Shown here: piece after piece, positions 8,848-16,608 of the stretch | How positions within the stretch are numbered: position 1 is the first letter of the stretch | Layout of the letters: the number at the start of each line of letters is the position of its first letter | From: Dongshaea marina | GTDB taxonomy: Bacteria; Pseudomonadota; Gammaproteobacteria; Enterobacterales; Aeromonadaceae | DNA: 64,000 bases | Assembly: GCF_003072645.1 (NCBI RefSeq) | Contig: NZ_CP028897.1 | Location: 560,001 to 624,000, forward strand | Reading direction: 5' to 3' | Program-made: the position numbers and the translations under genes | Notes under the pieces: generated by a model | What the model was told of the DNA's origin: nothing | Database searches by the model: none | What the model saw: the letters and a program-made list of their open reading frames with translations, nothing else

Positions 8848-9364
8848 AACTATGGGGAATATTTTTTGGTTGCATCTGTATGGTTTCTCATGTCTTTGGG
8901 ATGAATGTGGTATTTGGCCCGGATGTGGGGATCCATGGGATGAAGGTGGGGGCAAGTTATATTCAGGGAGTCACCATGTCGCCGATGATGAAGGGCATGC
9001 CTCACAACGCAGATATCCATCTTGAGACCGATGTGCATGCCTTGCCCGGAAATCCACAGGGATTTTCGGCCACTGCCTGGATCCCCGGGCTGAAGATCCA
9101 CTTTGTTCTGAGTAAGCCCGGAACCAACTGGCATAAGGAGGGGATTATCTTCCTATGGTGGCCCAGGGAGGCCCTCATTATGGGCTGAATATCAGGCTCG
9201 ATGGTCCCGGCCATTACCTGCTGACCAATGACTACTATCCGCCCACGGCGAATGGCTTTTTTTCACTAAAGCAATCCGGGCTGGGCGTCTACCCCTGGTG
9301 GAAGCCTTTTAGCCGTCACTATGCATTTGATTTTTTCGGGGCAGGTAAACATGGCGGCTATTAA
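8844..9364 (+). CDS. P19-like periplasmic metal-binding protein, copy 2 (PF10634), frameshifted
   Basis: About 173 residues when the frame is restored. A signal peptide is followed by a Met-rich stretch (VTMSPMMKGMPHNADIHLETD) that matches the metal-binding N-terminal part of P19 and contains its H-x-E. After the break the frame reads PMVAQGGPHYG and GLNIRLDGPGHY, again as in P19, so Met and His ligands are retained. The R-H-T-D motif is replaced by FSLKQSGLG. The frame changes at a run of four G (9140-9143); a fifth G gives W-H-K-E-G-D-Y-L-P-M-V, which fits the family. It overlaps the first P19-like gene by four bases and the second phosphoesterase gene by 14, which implies translational coupling. 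Confidence 0.7.
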
Positions 9365-10819
9365 AAAGTTACTTCCGCTGTTTGCTGCCTTGATGCTGGC
9401 AGGTTCGGCGCACTCACAGCTAAGACCGCAGACGCCGGTCAAACACCTGGTGATCCTGATGCTGCAGGATCAAAGCTTTGATCGCTATTTTGGCCATTAT
9501 CCGCTGGCGAAAAATCTGCCCGGTGAAAACCCATTTCAGGCTCTGCCCGGAACTCCAAAGGTGGATGGTTTCACCTCGGTATTACTCAAGCATAATCCGA
9601 ACTTGTCGAATCCGTACCGGATGGCTCCGGGGAGCCGACCTGTGATCTCGGGTATGGTGTCTATGCACAAAAGCGCTCTTACAACCATGGGCGTAACAAC
9701 ATGTTTATCTGGAAGGATTTTGATACCAGCAGTGGCATCAATGATGATGGCTGTTTTCCCCAGTCGGTGATGGGCTACTACGATGGTAACACGGTGACGG
9801 CGCTGTGGAATTATGCTCAGCACTATGCGATGGCGGATCACCTGTTTGCCACGGATTACTCAAGTTCTGCGGGAGGGTTGATTGATCTCATCGCCGGGAC
9901 GACTCAGGGGGTCAGACCCAGGGTGCTTCCCGGGGTGAGCTTTAAGGATCTATTACTGGAAAATAATCCGCCGCAGTTTGATGATGCCAGCCGGGGGAAA
10001 TTTAAGGTCTGGGTTGATCGCACCAATATCGGTCAGCTTCTCAGCAAGCATGACGTGAGCTGGGGATTTTTTGCCGGAGGTTTTACACCCTCAGGCTATA
10101 GCCAGTCAGGAACGGCGCTTTTTGATAAGCGCAGCCTGAATAGTCAGGGGTCTTTGGTGGGTGACTATGAGCCAACCAGTGATCCCTTCCAATATTTTAA
10201 AGGGACGGCTAACCCCCACCATTTAGCCCCGGATTCGCTGGACAGGATAGGACTGAGCGGCCGGGCGAATCACCAATACGATCTGAGATTACTGTGGAAA
10301 GCATTAGCGGCGGGTAAGCTCCCGGCGGTCAGCTTTGTTTCCCCCGTTGTTGGGCAAAACGGCCATGTGGGGCGCTCATCTCCCCGGGACGAGCAAAAGT
10401 TTATCGTCGCAACAGTCAATCGGCTGATGCGCTCTTCAGTCTGGCCCTCGACAGCAATTATGCTGGTGTGGAGCAACTCTAATGGCTGGTATGATCACGT
10501 GACGCCGCCCAAGGCGCCCAAGGGGATGGACGGGACTGGCTATGGTCCCCGCTTACCCTTTGTGGTGATATCTCCCTGGGCGCGATCAAACTTTGTAGAG
10601 CACAGCATGCTGGATCAGAGCTCAGTGCTACGCTTTATCGAGTATAACTGGGGCTTAAGTTACCTGGGAAAGCAGACTCCCGACCGTTATGCCCATAGCC
10701 TCAGAGGGATGTTTGATTTCCACTCCCAACGAGTACAAAAGCCGTTACTCCTTGATCCTAATACCGGGCTGGTCAGAACAACGACTAAAGGCAGGGATCT
10801 GGCCCAACAGAAAACTTAG
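9351..10819 (+). CDS. Second phosphoesterase-family protein (PF04185), diverged and frameshifted
   Basis: Paralogue of the phosphoesterase at 5333, about 489 residues with a signal peptide (LLPLFAALMLAGSAHSQ). Long segments are shared, for example VMGYYDGNTVTALWNYAQH, DPFQYF and DQSSVLRFIE. Key motifs differ: the expected E-N before SFDRYF is Q-D, and the D-D of YDDSDGDYDHV is S-N (WSNSNGWYDHV). Loss of both metal motifs suggests a non-hydrolytic role, perhaps binding or partnering the active copy; this is inference. The frame breaks at a run of four G (9629-9632); a fifth G restores A-P-G-E-P-T-C-D, matching the E-P-C-D of the paralogue. The ATG at 9351 has AGGT just upstream and lies inside the end of the P19-like gene. 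Confidence 0.75.
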
Positions 10820-10833
10820 TCGTCACCGAATGA

Positions 10834-11720
10834 TTACTCTTTGATGAACGCAGGGGCTGGCGGGATCTCTTTGGCTGTCCCTGTGTTTTTTTTCCTGATA
10901 AGCATCGGGCCTATGATGAGCGCGATTCCCGCCAGGGTCCACCAGTCCGGTATCTCATGGAAACCTATGATGCCGGCGAGGGTGACAAACACCAGCCCGG
11001 AATACTCGGCCAGGGCGATTTGGCTGGCGTGAGCCCGCTTGTAAGCGGCAATGGCGCACCCCTGGTAGCCTAAGTTAAACAGGGTGCTGGCCAGTACCCA
11101 GCCCACTCCGGACCAGCTCAAAGGCTGCCAGTCCCTGATGGCGAGTAGTGCAGCAAAGGGAACCGAGAGCAGCACAGTCCACAGCAGGGTGGTGATGAGT
11201 GGCTCATCAGAGGGGATTAACCTGACCAACAGATTATAAAGGGCCAGCGAGATGGCGCAGCCAAGGGCGGCAAGGGCCACAAAATTGATCGCCACCGGGC
11301 GCAGCACCACCAGCACACCGGCAAAGCCGATGCAGGTGGCGATGATCTTAAGTAGTCCGGGACGCTCTTTGAGAAAGAGAATCGCCAGGGGAGCATCAGC
11401 AACGGGGCCGCGTAAAAGATCGCATTCGCTGTCGCCAGGGGCAGCCCATGGATGGCGATCACCGCACAACCGCTACCGGTGAGAACCAGCAGGGCGCGCA
11501 GCATGGTGACACCGGGGCGGCGGATGGTCCTTTTTTCCCGGGGAAGCTTTAGCCAGAATGGAGCCAGCAGGAGCAGGCTCAGCAGCTGGCGGATCACAAC
11601 ATACTGGTAGGTGCCGACCGAACCCGCCATCAGCTTGATAGCGACATCAGACATGGCAACCGACAGATTTCCCAGGACTAACAGCAGCAGCCCCAGCGTC
11701 AGGGGGTTCAGGCCGGACAT
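10834..11720 (-). CDS. EamA/DMT-family transporter, frameshifted
   Basis: Inner-membrane drug/metabolite transporter of about 295 residues with two EamA repeats and roughly ten helices. The N-terminal half reads through TANAIFYAAPLLM and the C-terminal half resumes with LAILFLKERPGLLKIIATCIGFAGVLVV, the usual end of the first EamA repeat. The join is at a run of four G on the plus strand (11388-11391); one further base gives L-L-M-L-P-L-A-I-L-F-L-K-E. The start overlaps the end of elaA by 13 bases, so the two are probably co-transcribed. Substrate unknown. It converges on the second phosphoesterase gene with 14 bases between. Confidence 0.75.
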
Positions 11721-12175
11721 GGTTCGCTGGCTGGCCGTTTCATCTGAATGTGGGGGATCCCATCCTCCAGGTACCCCTCAGAGCTCACCTCAAATCCATG
11801 CTGGGTATAAAAGCTCTCCAGGTATTGCTGAGCTGAGATGGTGATCCCCTGTTCGGGCCACAGGCGGCGACACTCGGCAAGAGCCTGATTTAGCAGGCGG
11901 TGACCGATACCATTACCCCGGGCCTTGGGATGAGTCACCACCCGGCTGATGCAGGGCTGATCGAAGGTAACCCTTGCGGGGAGGAGACGGATATAAGCGA
12001 TCAGCTTTCCATGCTGATACCCCAGCAGGTGATAGACCCCTGCCACCCTGTCTTTATCATCCAGATCCGGGTAGACACAGTCTTGCTCAACCACAAAAAC
12101 ATCGCTTCTGAGCTTGAGTAGATCGTAGAGCTGAGTGGTGGTCAACTGATCAAAGGAGAGGGTAAACCATTGCAT
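11708..12175 (-). CDS. elaA: ElaA-like GNAT N-acetyltransferase
   Basis: Predicted acyl-CoA-dependent N-acetyltransferase, about 155 residues. LYDLLKLRSDVFVVEQDCVYPDLD resembles the ElaA start, the acetyl-CoA pyrophosphate loop is HPKARGNGIGHRLL, and YTQHGFEVSSEGYLEDGIPHIQM matches the ElaA C-terminus. The substrate of ElaA is not known. The ATG at 12175 is taken as the start because the aligned family begins there; an in-frame GTG lies ten codons upstream. It heads a two-gene unit with the EamA transporter. Confidence 0.8.
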   Translation of the reverse strand: MQWFTLSFDQLTTTQLYDLLKLRSDVFVVEQDCVYPDLDDKDRVAGVYHLLGYQHGKLIAYIRLLPARVTFDQPCISRVVTHPKARGNGIGHRLLNQALAECRRLWPEQGITISAQQYLESFYTQHGFEVSSEGYLEDGIPHIQMKRPASEPCPA

Positions 12176-12368
12176 GAAAGAGTCTCGATTTGATGAAGAG
12201 GTCACCTGACTCTACCCATTCCCCCTTGGGATAGCGTTAACAAAGGTTAATTTATCTAACTTTTGTTAGTTGATTTTCGGCTGGTGAAGCATGGCTGGGT
12301 TACCTGCAGGGATTTGGGGGCACAAGGGGACTCTATCATTTTTGCTTACCTCGAATTGAGGTGTGGGG

Positions 12369-12716
12369 TTAGAGAAGATCCCCCGGGCTATTTTTGAGTT
12401 GTGAGTGGGGTTGCCTATGAGTGTGTACTCTTGCCCTGGACATTGGGTGGTTCCAAAGCGATTGCTCCAGCTGTTCCAGAGCTGCCCGTTTGCGCTTAAC
12501 AAAGTCTGAATACTCCTGCACGCTAACCTCTATATTTCCAAGTAATCCAGTCTTGGGATCCATAGCTCTTTCCTTATAGGATGAAATGGTCACGGTGTTC
12601 TCGGAGCAGACCTCGCAGCGGGTGGTGGAAGTCATAAGCTTGTTGTTATTTAGCAAGCGGTGCCGGAAGTATTGCGCTTTGATACTTTCTGGCATCCACA
12701 TAGTAGCTATAACCAA
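12369..12716 (-). CDS. Small hypothetical protein, doubtful
   Basis: An open frame of up to 115 codons. The middle part looks protein-like, with a C-E-V-C pair followed by a charged helix (EYSDFVKRKRAALEQLEQSLWNH), while the last 25 residues are of low complexity and could be out of frame. No Shine-Dalgarno sequence precedes the ATG at 12716 or the internal ATG at 12635. No family recognised. It may be a gene fragment. Confidence 0.3.
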   Translation of the reverse strand: MVIATMWMPESIKAQYFRHRLLNNNKLMTSTTRCEVCSENTVTISSYKERAMDPKTGLLGNIEVSVQEYSDFVKRKRAALEQLEQSLWNHPMSRARVHTHRQPHSQLKNSPGDLL

Positions 12717-12754
12717 GCATTAATAGCTCAAACCTAGGTATTTAAAAGGAGAAC

Positions 12755-12797
12755 GCCCCTGTTGAACAGGGTAGCTCATACCCTGTTCAACAGGGGC
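12755..12797. repeat. Perfect 18-base inverted repeat before the GNAT gene
   Basis: GCCCCTGTTGAACAGGGT at 12755-12772 and its exact complement at 12780-12797 flank the 7-base spacer AGCTCAT. A TATAAT hexamer follows ten bases later at 12807-12812. There is no T-run. It could be an operator, a terminator for another transcript, or a remnant of a mobile element end. Confidence 0.8.
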
Positions 12798-12806
12798 CTG
12801 ACCTGA

Positions 12807-12812
12807 TATAAT
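12807..12812 (+). promoter_or_regulatory. Candidate -10 element for the GNAT gene
   Basis: A perfect TATAAT lies 37 bases before the ATG at 12850. The -35 position would fall within the right arm of the 18-base inverted repeat, where the match to TTGACA is poor. Confidence 0.5.
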
Positions 12813-12849
12813 GCGCCGCCTATTTTTTGACCGGTCAAAGGGGTGTTCG

Positions 12850-13260
12850 ATGGAGTTTTCAGTAAGTTCAACGGCGAATGAGTCGGAAAAAAAAGAGATT
12901 GTCGACAGTCTGTGGGAGTATAACTCTCAATTTGAACCGGTAGAAATAATCCCCCTTCGAGTCACCCTTCGAGATGAAAAAGGAGTCTTGCTAGGTGGTT
13001 TAGTTGCGGAAACCTGGTGGGGAGGCTTGGATATTCAGTACTTATGGGTTAACCCTGAATATCACAAACAGGGATTGGGTACCAAGTTGATGAGAATGGC
13101 GGAAGAGGAAGCCAGGAAAAGAGGTTGCCACATGGCATACGTTGATACCCTGAGTTTTCAAGCCATTGGTTTCTACCAGAAGCTCGGCTACTCAGAGTTT
13201 GGCACATCTAAAGATTTTGCCCATAAATATAGCCGCCATTATTTGCAGCGGAGCCTTTAA
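12850..13260 (+). CDS. GNAT-family N-acetyltransferase
   Basis: Predicted acyltransferase of 136 residues. The acetyl-CoA-binding motif is VNPEYHKQGLGTKLMRMAEEEA, followed by the C-terminal FYQKLGYSEFG typical of GNAT proteins. The WWGGLDIQYLWV strand before it is also typical. ATG 12850 is preferred over an upstream in-frame start because AAAGGGG precedes it. Transcription probably starts at the TATAAT beside the 18-base inverted repeat. Substrate unknown; the LuxR-type regulator gene follows on the same strand after about 85 bases. Confidence 0.75.
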   Translation: MEFSVSSTANESEKKEIVDSLWEYNSQFEPVEIIPLRVTLRDEKGVLLGGLVAETWWGGLDIQYLWVNPEYHKQGLGTKLMRMAEEEARKRGCHMAYVDTLSFQAIGFYQKLGYSEFGTSKDFAHKYSRHYLQRSL

Positions 13261-13277
13261 TCAAGGCTGGTATGTGT

Positions 13278-13320
13278 AGCTATTTCGACAGAGGTTAACT
13301 TAAGTGGGTTTGAAATAGCT
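13278..13320. repeat. Inverted repeat upstream of the LuxR-type regulator
   Basis: AGCTATTTC (13278-13286) and GAAATAGCT (13312-13320) are exact complements separated by 25 bases that contain GTTAAC. It may be a weak terminator of the GNAT gene or a regulatory site for the next operon. Confidence 0.4.
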
Positions 13321-13345
13321 CATAACCACAAGGGAAAGTGGTTTA

Positions 13346-14029
13346 ATGGATCCAGATAAAACAAAAATTTTTGAAAGTGCAATATCGCTTCTTGAGTATC
13401 TAGATATCCCTTATGGAATCAAGGATAGCGAGTCCAGGCATGTCTTTATGAATGAGGCGGCAAAGTCATACACAAACACGCCCTCTAATTTTTCACTGGA
13501 GGGAAAACTAGACTCTGAGTTCCCGGTGGAGTGGAGCGAGCTTGCCGATGAGCTTATCGAGCATGATAGAGCCACCGAGAAATCTATGGGCTCGGTTTCT
13601 GTGATTGAGACACATTACTGGAACAATTCGCCAACACTCATACCCTATTTGAGTGAAAAAACTCCAATTCTGGATAAGAGCAGAAATTGTATCGGTACAA
13701 TCTGGAGTGCCAAGCGAGTAAAGCTCATCACATCAAATATTGATCTGTGTACCAAGACCCCGTCAGTATTGACGACAACTCCTGCGACATCTTTGTTTAC
13801 CAACAGTGAACTGGATGTTATTTACCATGTGATGCAGAACAGAACGAGCAAGGAAATAGCGAAATTACTGGATAAATCAACACGAACCATTCAAAACAAA
13901 ATTAATGATATGTATCAAAAAGCCGGAATTAATAACTTGATTCAATTTAAAGAGTTTTGCATTAATCTCGGCCTTGATAGTTTTATTCCCGAGTCCAGCC
14001 TAAAGAAAGGTATTAGATTTTTATTATGA
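13346..14029 (+). CDS. LuxR-type transcriptional regulator with PAS-like N-terminus
   Basis: DNA-binding regulator of 227 residues. The first 120 residues resemble a PAS sensor fold (IPYGIKDSESRHVFMNEAAKSY). The C-terminal part is a LuxR-type helix-turn-helix: LFTNSELDVIYHVMQNRTSKEIAKLLDKSTRTIQNKINDMYQKAGINN. It overlaps the following permease gene by four bases (ATGA), so the two form an operon and the regulator probably controls that transporter. The ligand is unknown. The local sequence is richer in A and T than the flanking core genes, which is compatible with acquisition by transfer. Confidence 0.75.
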   Translation: MDPDKTKIFESAISLLEYLDIPYGIKDSESRHVFMNEAAKSYTNTPSNFSLEGKLDSEFPVEWSELADELIEHDRATEKSMGSVSVIETHYWNNSPTLIPYLSEKTPILDKSRNCIGTIWSAKRVKLITSNIDLCTKTPSVLTTTPATSLFTNSELDVIYHVMQNRTSKEIAKLLDKSTRTIQNKINDMYQKAGINNLIQFKEFCINLGLDSFIPESSLKKGIRFLL

Positions 14030-15318
14030 GCAGTTTCAGTGATTACCCCACAGATAAAGTGCCACAAAACAAGCGATTATCATTTCTCAGCGTGGCTCTT
14101 GTCCATGCTGGTATGGTGACTGCGCTTGATCAGTTCATGATTGGTGCCGTCCTCGGCCACTCGATGACGATTGCGGATGCCTGGCTTGCAATCGCGATTG
14201 CAAGCGTTATTTTTGCCATCATCACCATAGCCATGGGATATGCCGGGATGAAAACGGGTCTGAACAGTGGACTTCTGGCACGCCAGTATGGCTTTGGACG
14301 TGCTGGCTCTGTGATCATATCTCTGGTCATCGCTGTCTCACTTATTGGCTGGTTCGGGGTGCAGACATCCGTGTTTGCTAAAGGGCTGGATTATGCTCTC
14401 GGGCATTACCTTGGTTTCAAGTTGTCTGCTGCACTATCGGGCACGCTTTTGACCATTCTTGTTGCTTTTGGTTTTAGAGCACTTCGACTCGCGGCGAGGA
14501 TTGCGGTACCGCTTTTCATCATAGTTGTGGTGACTGTGTCAACTATCATCCTCACCGGACAGGATACTGCGGCTCTGTTTCACTCAGCTCCCAAGGGAGA
14601 AGTGATTAGCATCTCATCTGCGATAACATTGATTACAGGTGGTTATATAGTGGCAACTTTAATTACCCCTGATATCACCCGTTTTTCAAAAAATGGACGG
14701 CACGTTTTTTGGCAGGTCATGGTAACGATTATCGCAGGAGAGTTTATCGTTAATGGGTTGGCTATTACCCTTGCCCGTGCGCTGGGTTCATCTGATGTGG
14801 TAACCATCATGTCTCAAGCGGCTGGTGGAATTGGCTTACTGGTTGTGATCTCTTCGACTTTGAGAGTAAACGATATCAATATTTACTGCTCATCTCTTAA
14901 TATCGCAAATGCGATTGAGGTCTTTACCGGTAAAAAGGCCCGCTATGTCCCGATTGCTTTGTGTGTTGGCTTTGTAGGAACGGCATTGTCTGTTGCAGGA
15001 ATTTTGGATCGCTTTATTGATTTCCTTGAGCTGCTTGGGGTTGTTTTTCCGCCAGCAATTGGAGTGATTCTTGTTAATTACTTCATCATTAATAAGTGCC
15101 AGGAGGATGAGTCTAAAATTACCGGGCATACAGAGAGCACATGGCTGATTGCAGCTGTATGCTGTGTTATTTCAAGTCTGATTGGCTACTACATTCAGTG
15201 GGGTGTTCCGGCCTTAAACGCCCTTATCTCTGCAGGGGTGTTTTATTTCATCGGCTGCAAGTTGTATCGAACCATCATGCCGCAAAGCCCGCAACTTAAA
15301 GAGCAGGCAACTGAGTGA
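14026..15318 (+). CDS. Cytosine permease-like NCS1 transporter (CodB group)
   Basis: Inner-membrane transporter of 430 residues with about twelve helices. The N-terminal AGMVTALDQFMIGAVLGHSM, the helix-loop GYAGMKTGLNSGLLARQYGFG and GYIVATLITPDITRFSKN are the landmarks of CodB-type NCS1 permeases, including the N-S-G and P-D-x-T-R-F motifs. Cytosine or a related nucleobase is the expected substrate, taken up with H+ or Na+. No cytosine deaminase gene is adjacent, so the exact substrate is uncertain. It is translationally coupled to the LuxR-type regulator and ends at a strong terminator. Confidence 0.8.
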   Translation: MSSFSDYPTDKVPQNKRLSFLSVALVHAGMVTALDQFMIGAVLGHSMTIADAWLAIAIASVIFAIITIAMGYAGMKTGLNSGLLARQYGFGRAGSVIISLVIAVSLIGWFGVQTSVFAKGLDYALGHYLGFKLSAALSGTLLTILVAFGFRALRLAARIAVPLFIIVVVTVSTIILTGQDTAALFHSAPKGEVISISSAITLITGGYIVATLITPDITRFSKNGRHVFWQVMVTIIAGEFIVNGLAITLARALGSSDVVTIMSQAAGGIGLLVVISSTLRVNDINIYCSSLNIANAIEVFTGKKARYVPIALCVGFVGTALSVAGILDRFIDFLELLGVVFPPAIGVILVNYFIINKCQEDESKITGHTESTWLIAAVCCVISSLIGYYIQWGVPALNALISAGVFYFIGCKLYRTIMPQSPQLKEQATE

Positions 15319-15381
15319 CAGATGATTAATCTATGATGGGACTCCCAGGCATAGGTTGAGAGCATCCTTTACGGCTTAAGC

Positions 15382-15417
15382 ATCCCCCGAGTCAGCGAAT
15401 GACTCGGGGGATTTTTA
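15382..15417 (+). terminator. Strong intrinsic terminator after the NCS1 permease gene
   Basis: ATCCCCCGAGTCA and TGACTCGGGGGAT form a perfect 13-pair stem with loop GCGAA, followed by TTTTTATT. Confidence 0.9.
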
Positions 15418-15591
15418 TTGGGAGTAAATATTGTTTCTGTTTTCTATTCAGTCGCTTGCGGGCGTTTGAGGTGAGAGTCGCTACAGGGGAGAGCCATACA
15501 GGATGGGGAGTAGTTGTCGTGGATGTGATGAATGAACGTATCGGTGAAGCTACACTTGTAGAGGTGACACTCGGTGAGGATGAGATCTGTT

Positions 15592-15864
15592 ATGGGGTTG
15601 GATGAAGATATTCACAACTTGTACGAGTCGCTGGTGATCCAGCAGATGGATAGAATGGGTCTAAATGAGACTTACAATGAGATGATTATTGCGGATCTTT
15701 GTTGTTTAACCCTGAATAAGCTCCCGACTAAATATATCCGAAGCCGTGTCGATGCGCTCTCACATCTCACCGAGCGCGACTCCTATGAAATTGAAAGTTT
15801 AGTCCGTTCCGCCCTCCTGAGTAGCCTCGATTTCATCAAGAAGGATCCAAGGGTGGCCAGGTAA
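15592..15864 (+). CDS. ComFB-domain protein
   Basis: Small soluble protein of 90 residues from ATG 15592. It matches the late-competence ComFB family (PF10719): a short N-terminal helix (DIHNLYESLVIQQMDRMG) and the LNKLPTKYIRSRVDALSHL core. The cysteines usually found before that core are represented only by a C-C pair (LCCLTLN). Family members have been reported as cyclic-dinucleotide-responsive proteins, so a signalling role is possible but not shown here. It has no close partner; the roxA/crp-like unit converges on it. Confidence 0.7.
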   Translation: MGLDEDIHNLYESLVIQQMDRMGLNETYNEMIIADLCCLTLNKLPTKYIRSRVDALSHLTERDSYEIESLVRSALLSSLDFIKKDPRVAR

Positions 15865-15935
15865 ATGTACTTTTGCCCGGCTTGAGTATGTTTGGATTAA
15901 TCGGGGGCATCACTTCAACCTGAGTCACAGAACTT

Positions 15936-15985
15936 CTGATTTTGCTAAGCTGACCTTCTGCACCAGAGGCGCCGCTGCACCGCAA
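15936..15985 (-). repeat. Degenerate copy of the core of the xerD-adjacent repeat element
   Basis: The reverse complement here contains GCAGAAGGTCAGCTTA followed by a diverged GCAAAATCAG, matching the core of the repeat at 18827-19018. Neither end of that element is recognisable, so this is a fragment at most. Confidence 0.4.
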
Positions 15986-16045
15986 CAGGGCCTAATATAT
16001 ATCAATTTGGTTAAGCAGGTCCCTTCACCCGCGGGATAACAAGGC

Positions 16046-16608
16046 TCAGGATTTCAGGCGCTTTTTGATCCGGCTCAGACTGATGGGAGTGATCCCAAGA
16101 TAAGAGGCGATCTGATAGTTACTCAGCTTGGTAGCCAGCTTAGGAAACTGCTGAATAAACAGGCAGTAACGCTGCTCCGGGTTATTCAGCAGCATGAAGC
16201 GCTCCTTGCGCTCCTTGTAACCAAGTTGGGTCTCCAGCAGTTTCACATAGGCTGGGCTAAGTTCGTGGCGCCACTGCTGCAGGCAGCTCCACGGCAGAGC
16301 CTGTAGCCGAGCCGGGCCGAGAGTTTCCAGCTGATAGGGGAGGGGCGATCATCCAGCAGAGATTCGAAGCCGATGATAAACTCTGGCTCCCAATAGAACT
16401 CCTTACTGAACTGTTTTCCCTCCGCCGTGAGATAACAGGCCTGGCAGGTGCCCTGCTCCAGGAAAAAGAAGTGGCAGGGAGTTGTTCCCTGCGGTTGGAT
16501 AATCTCTGAGCTGCCGATGGTTATTGGCTGAGCCAGCCTGGTTAGCCTGGAGCTTTCTTCGCGGCTGACTCCCAGGGATTGTAGGTAGTCGGATAACACA
16601 CTGGGCAT
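16046..16608 (-). CDS. Crp/Fnr-family regulator, frameshifted
   Basis: Transcription regulator of about 187 residues. The first part is a cyclic-nucleotide-binding-like beta-roll (SSEIIQPQGTTPCHFFFLEQGTCQACYL), without obvious cAMP-binding residues. The second part holds a C-terminal winged helix-turn-helix (LSNYQIASYLGITPISLSRIKKRL). The frames join at a run of four G on the plus strand (16337-16340); a fifth base gives P-S-P-Y-Q-L-E-T-L-G-P-A-R-L. The start codon overlaps the stop of roxA by one base, so it is translated from the roxA message. Confidence 0.7.

Noticed and set aside
15399-15605. Open frame of 68 codons after the NCS1 permease gene
   Set aside because: It starts inside the terminator hairpin and runs into the start of the ComFB gene, so it is unlikely to be translated as such.
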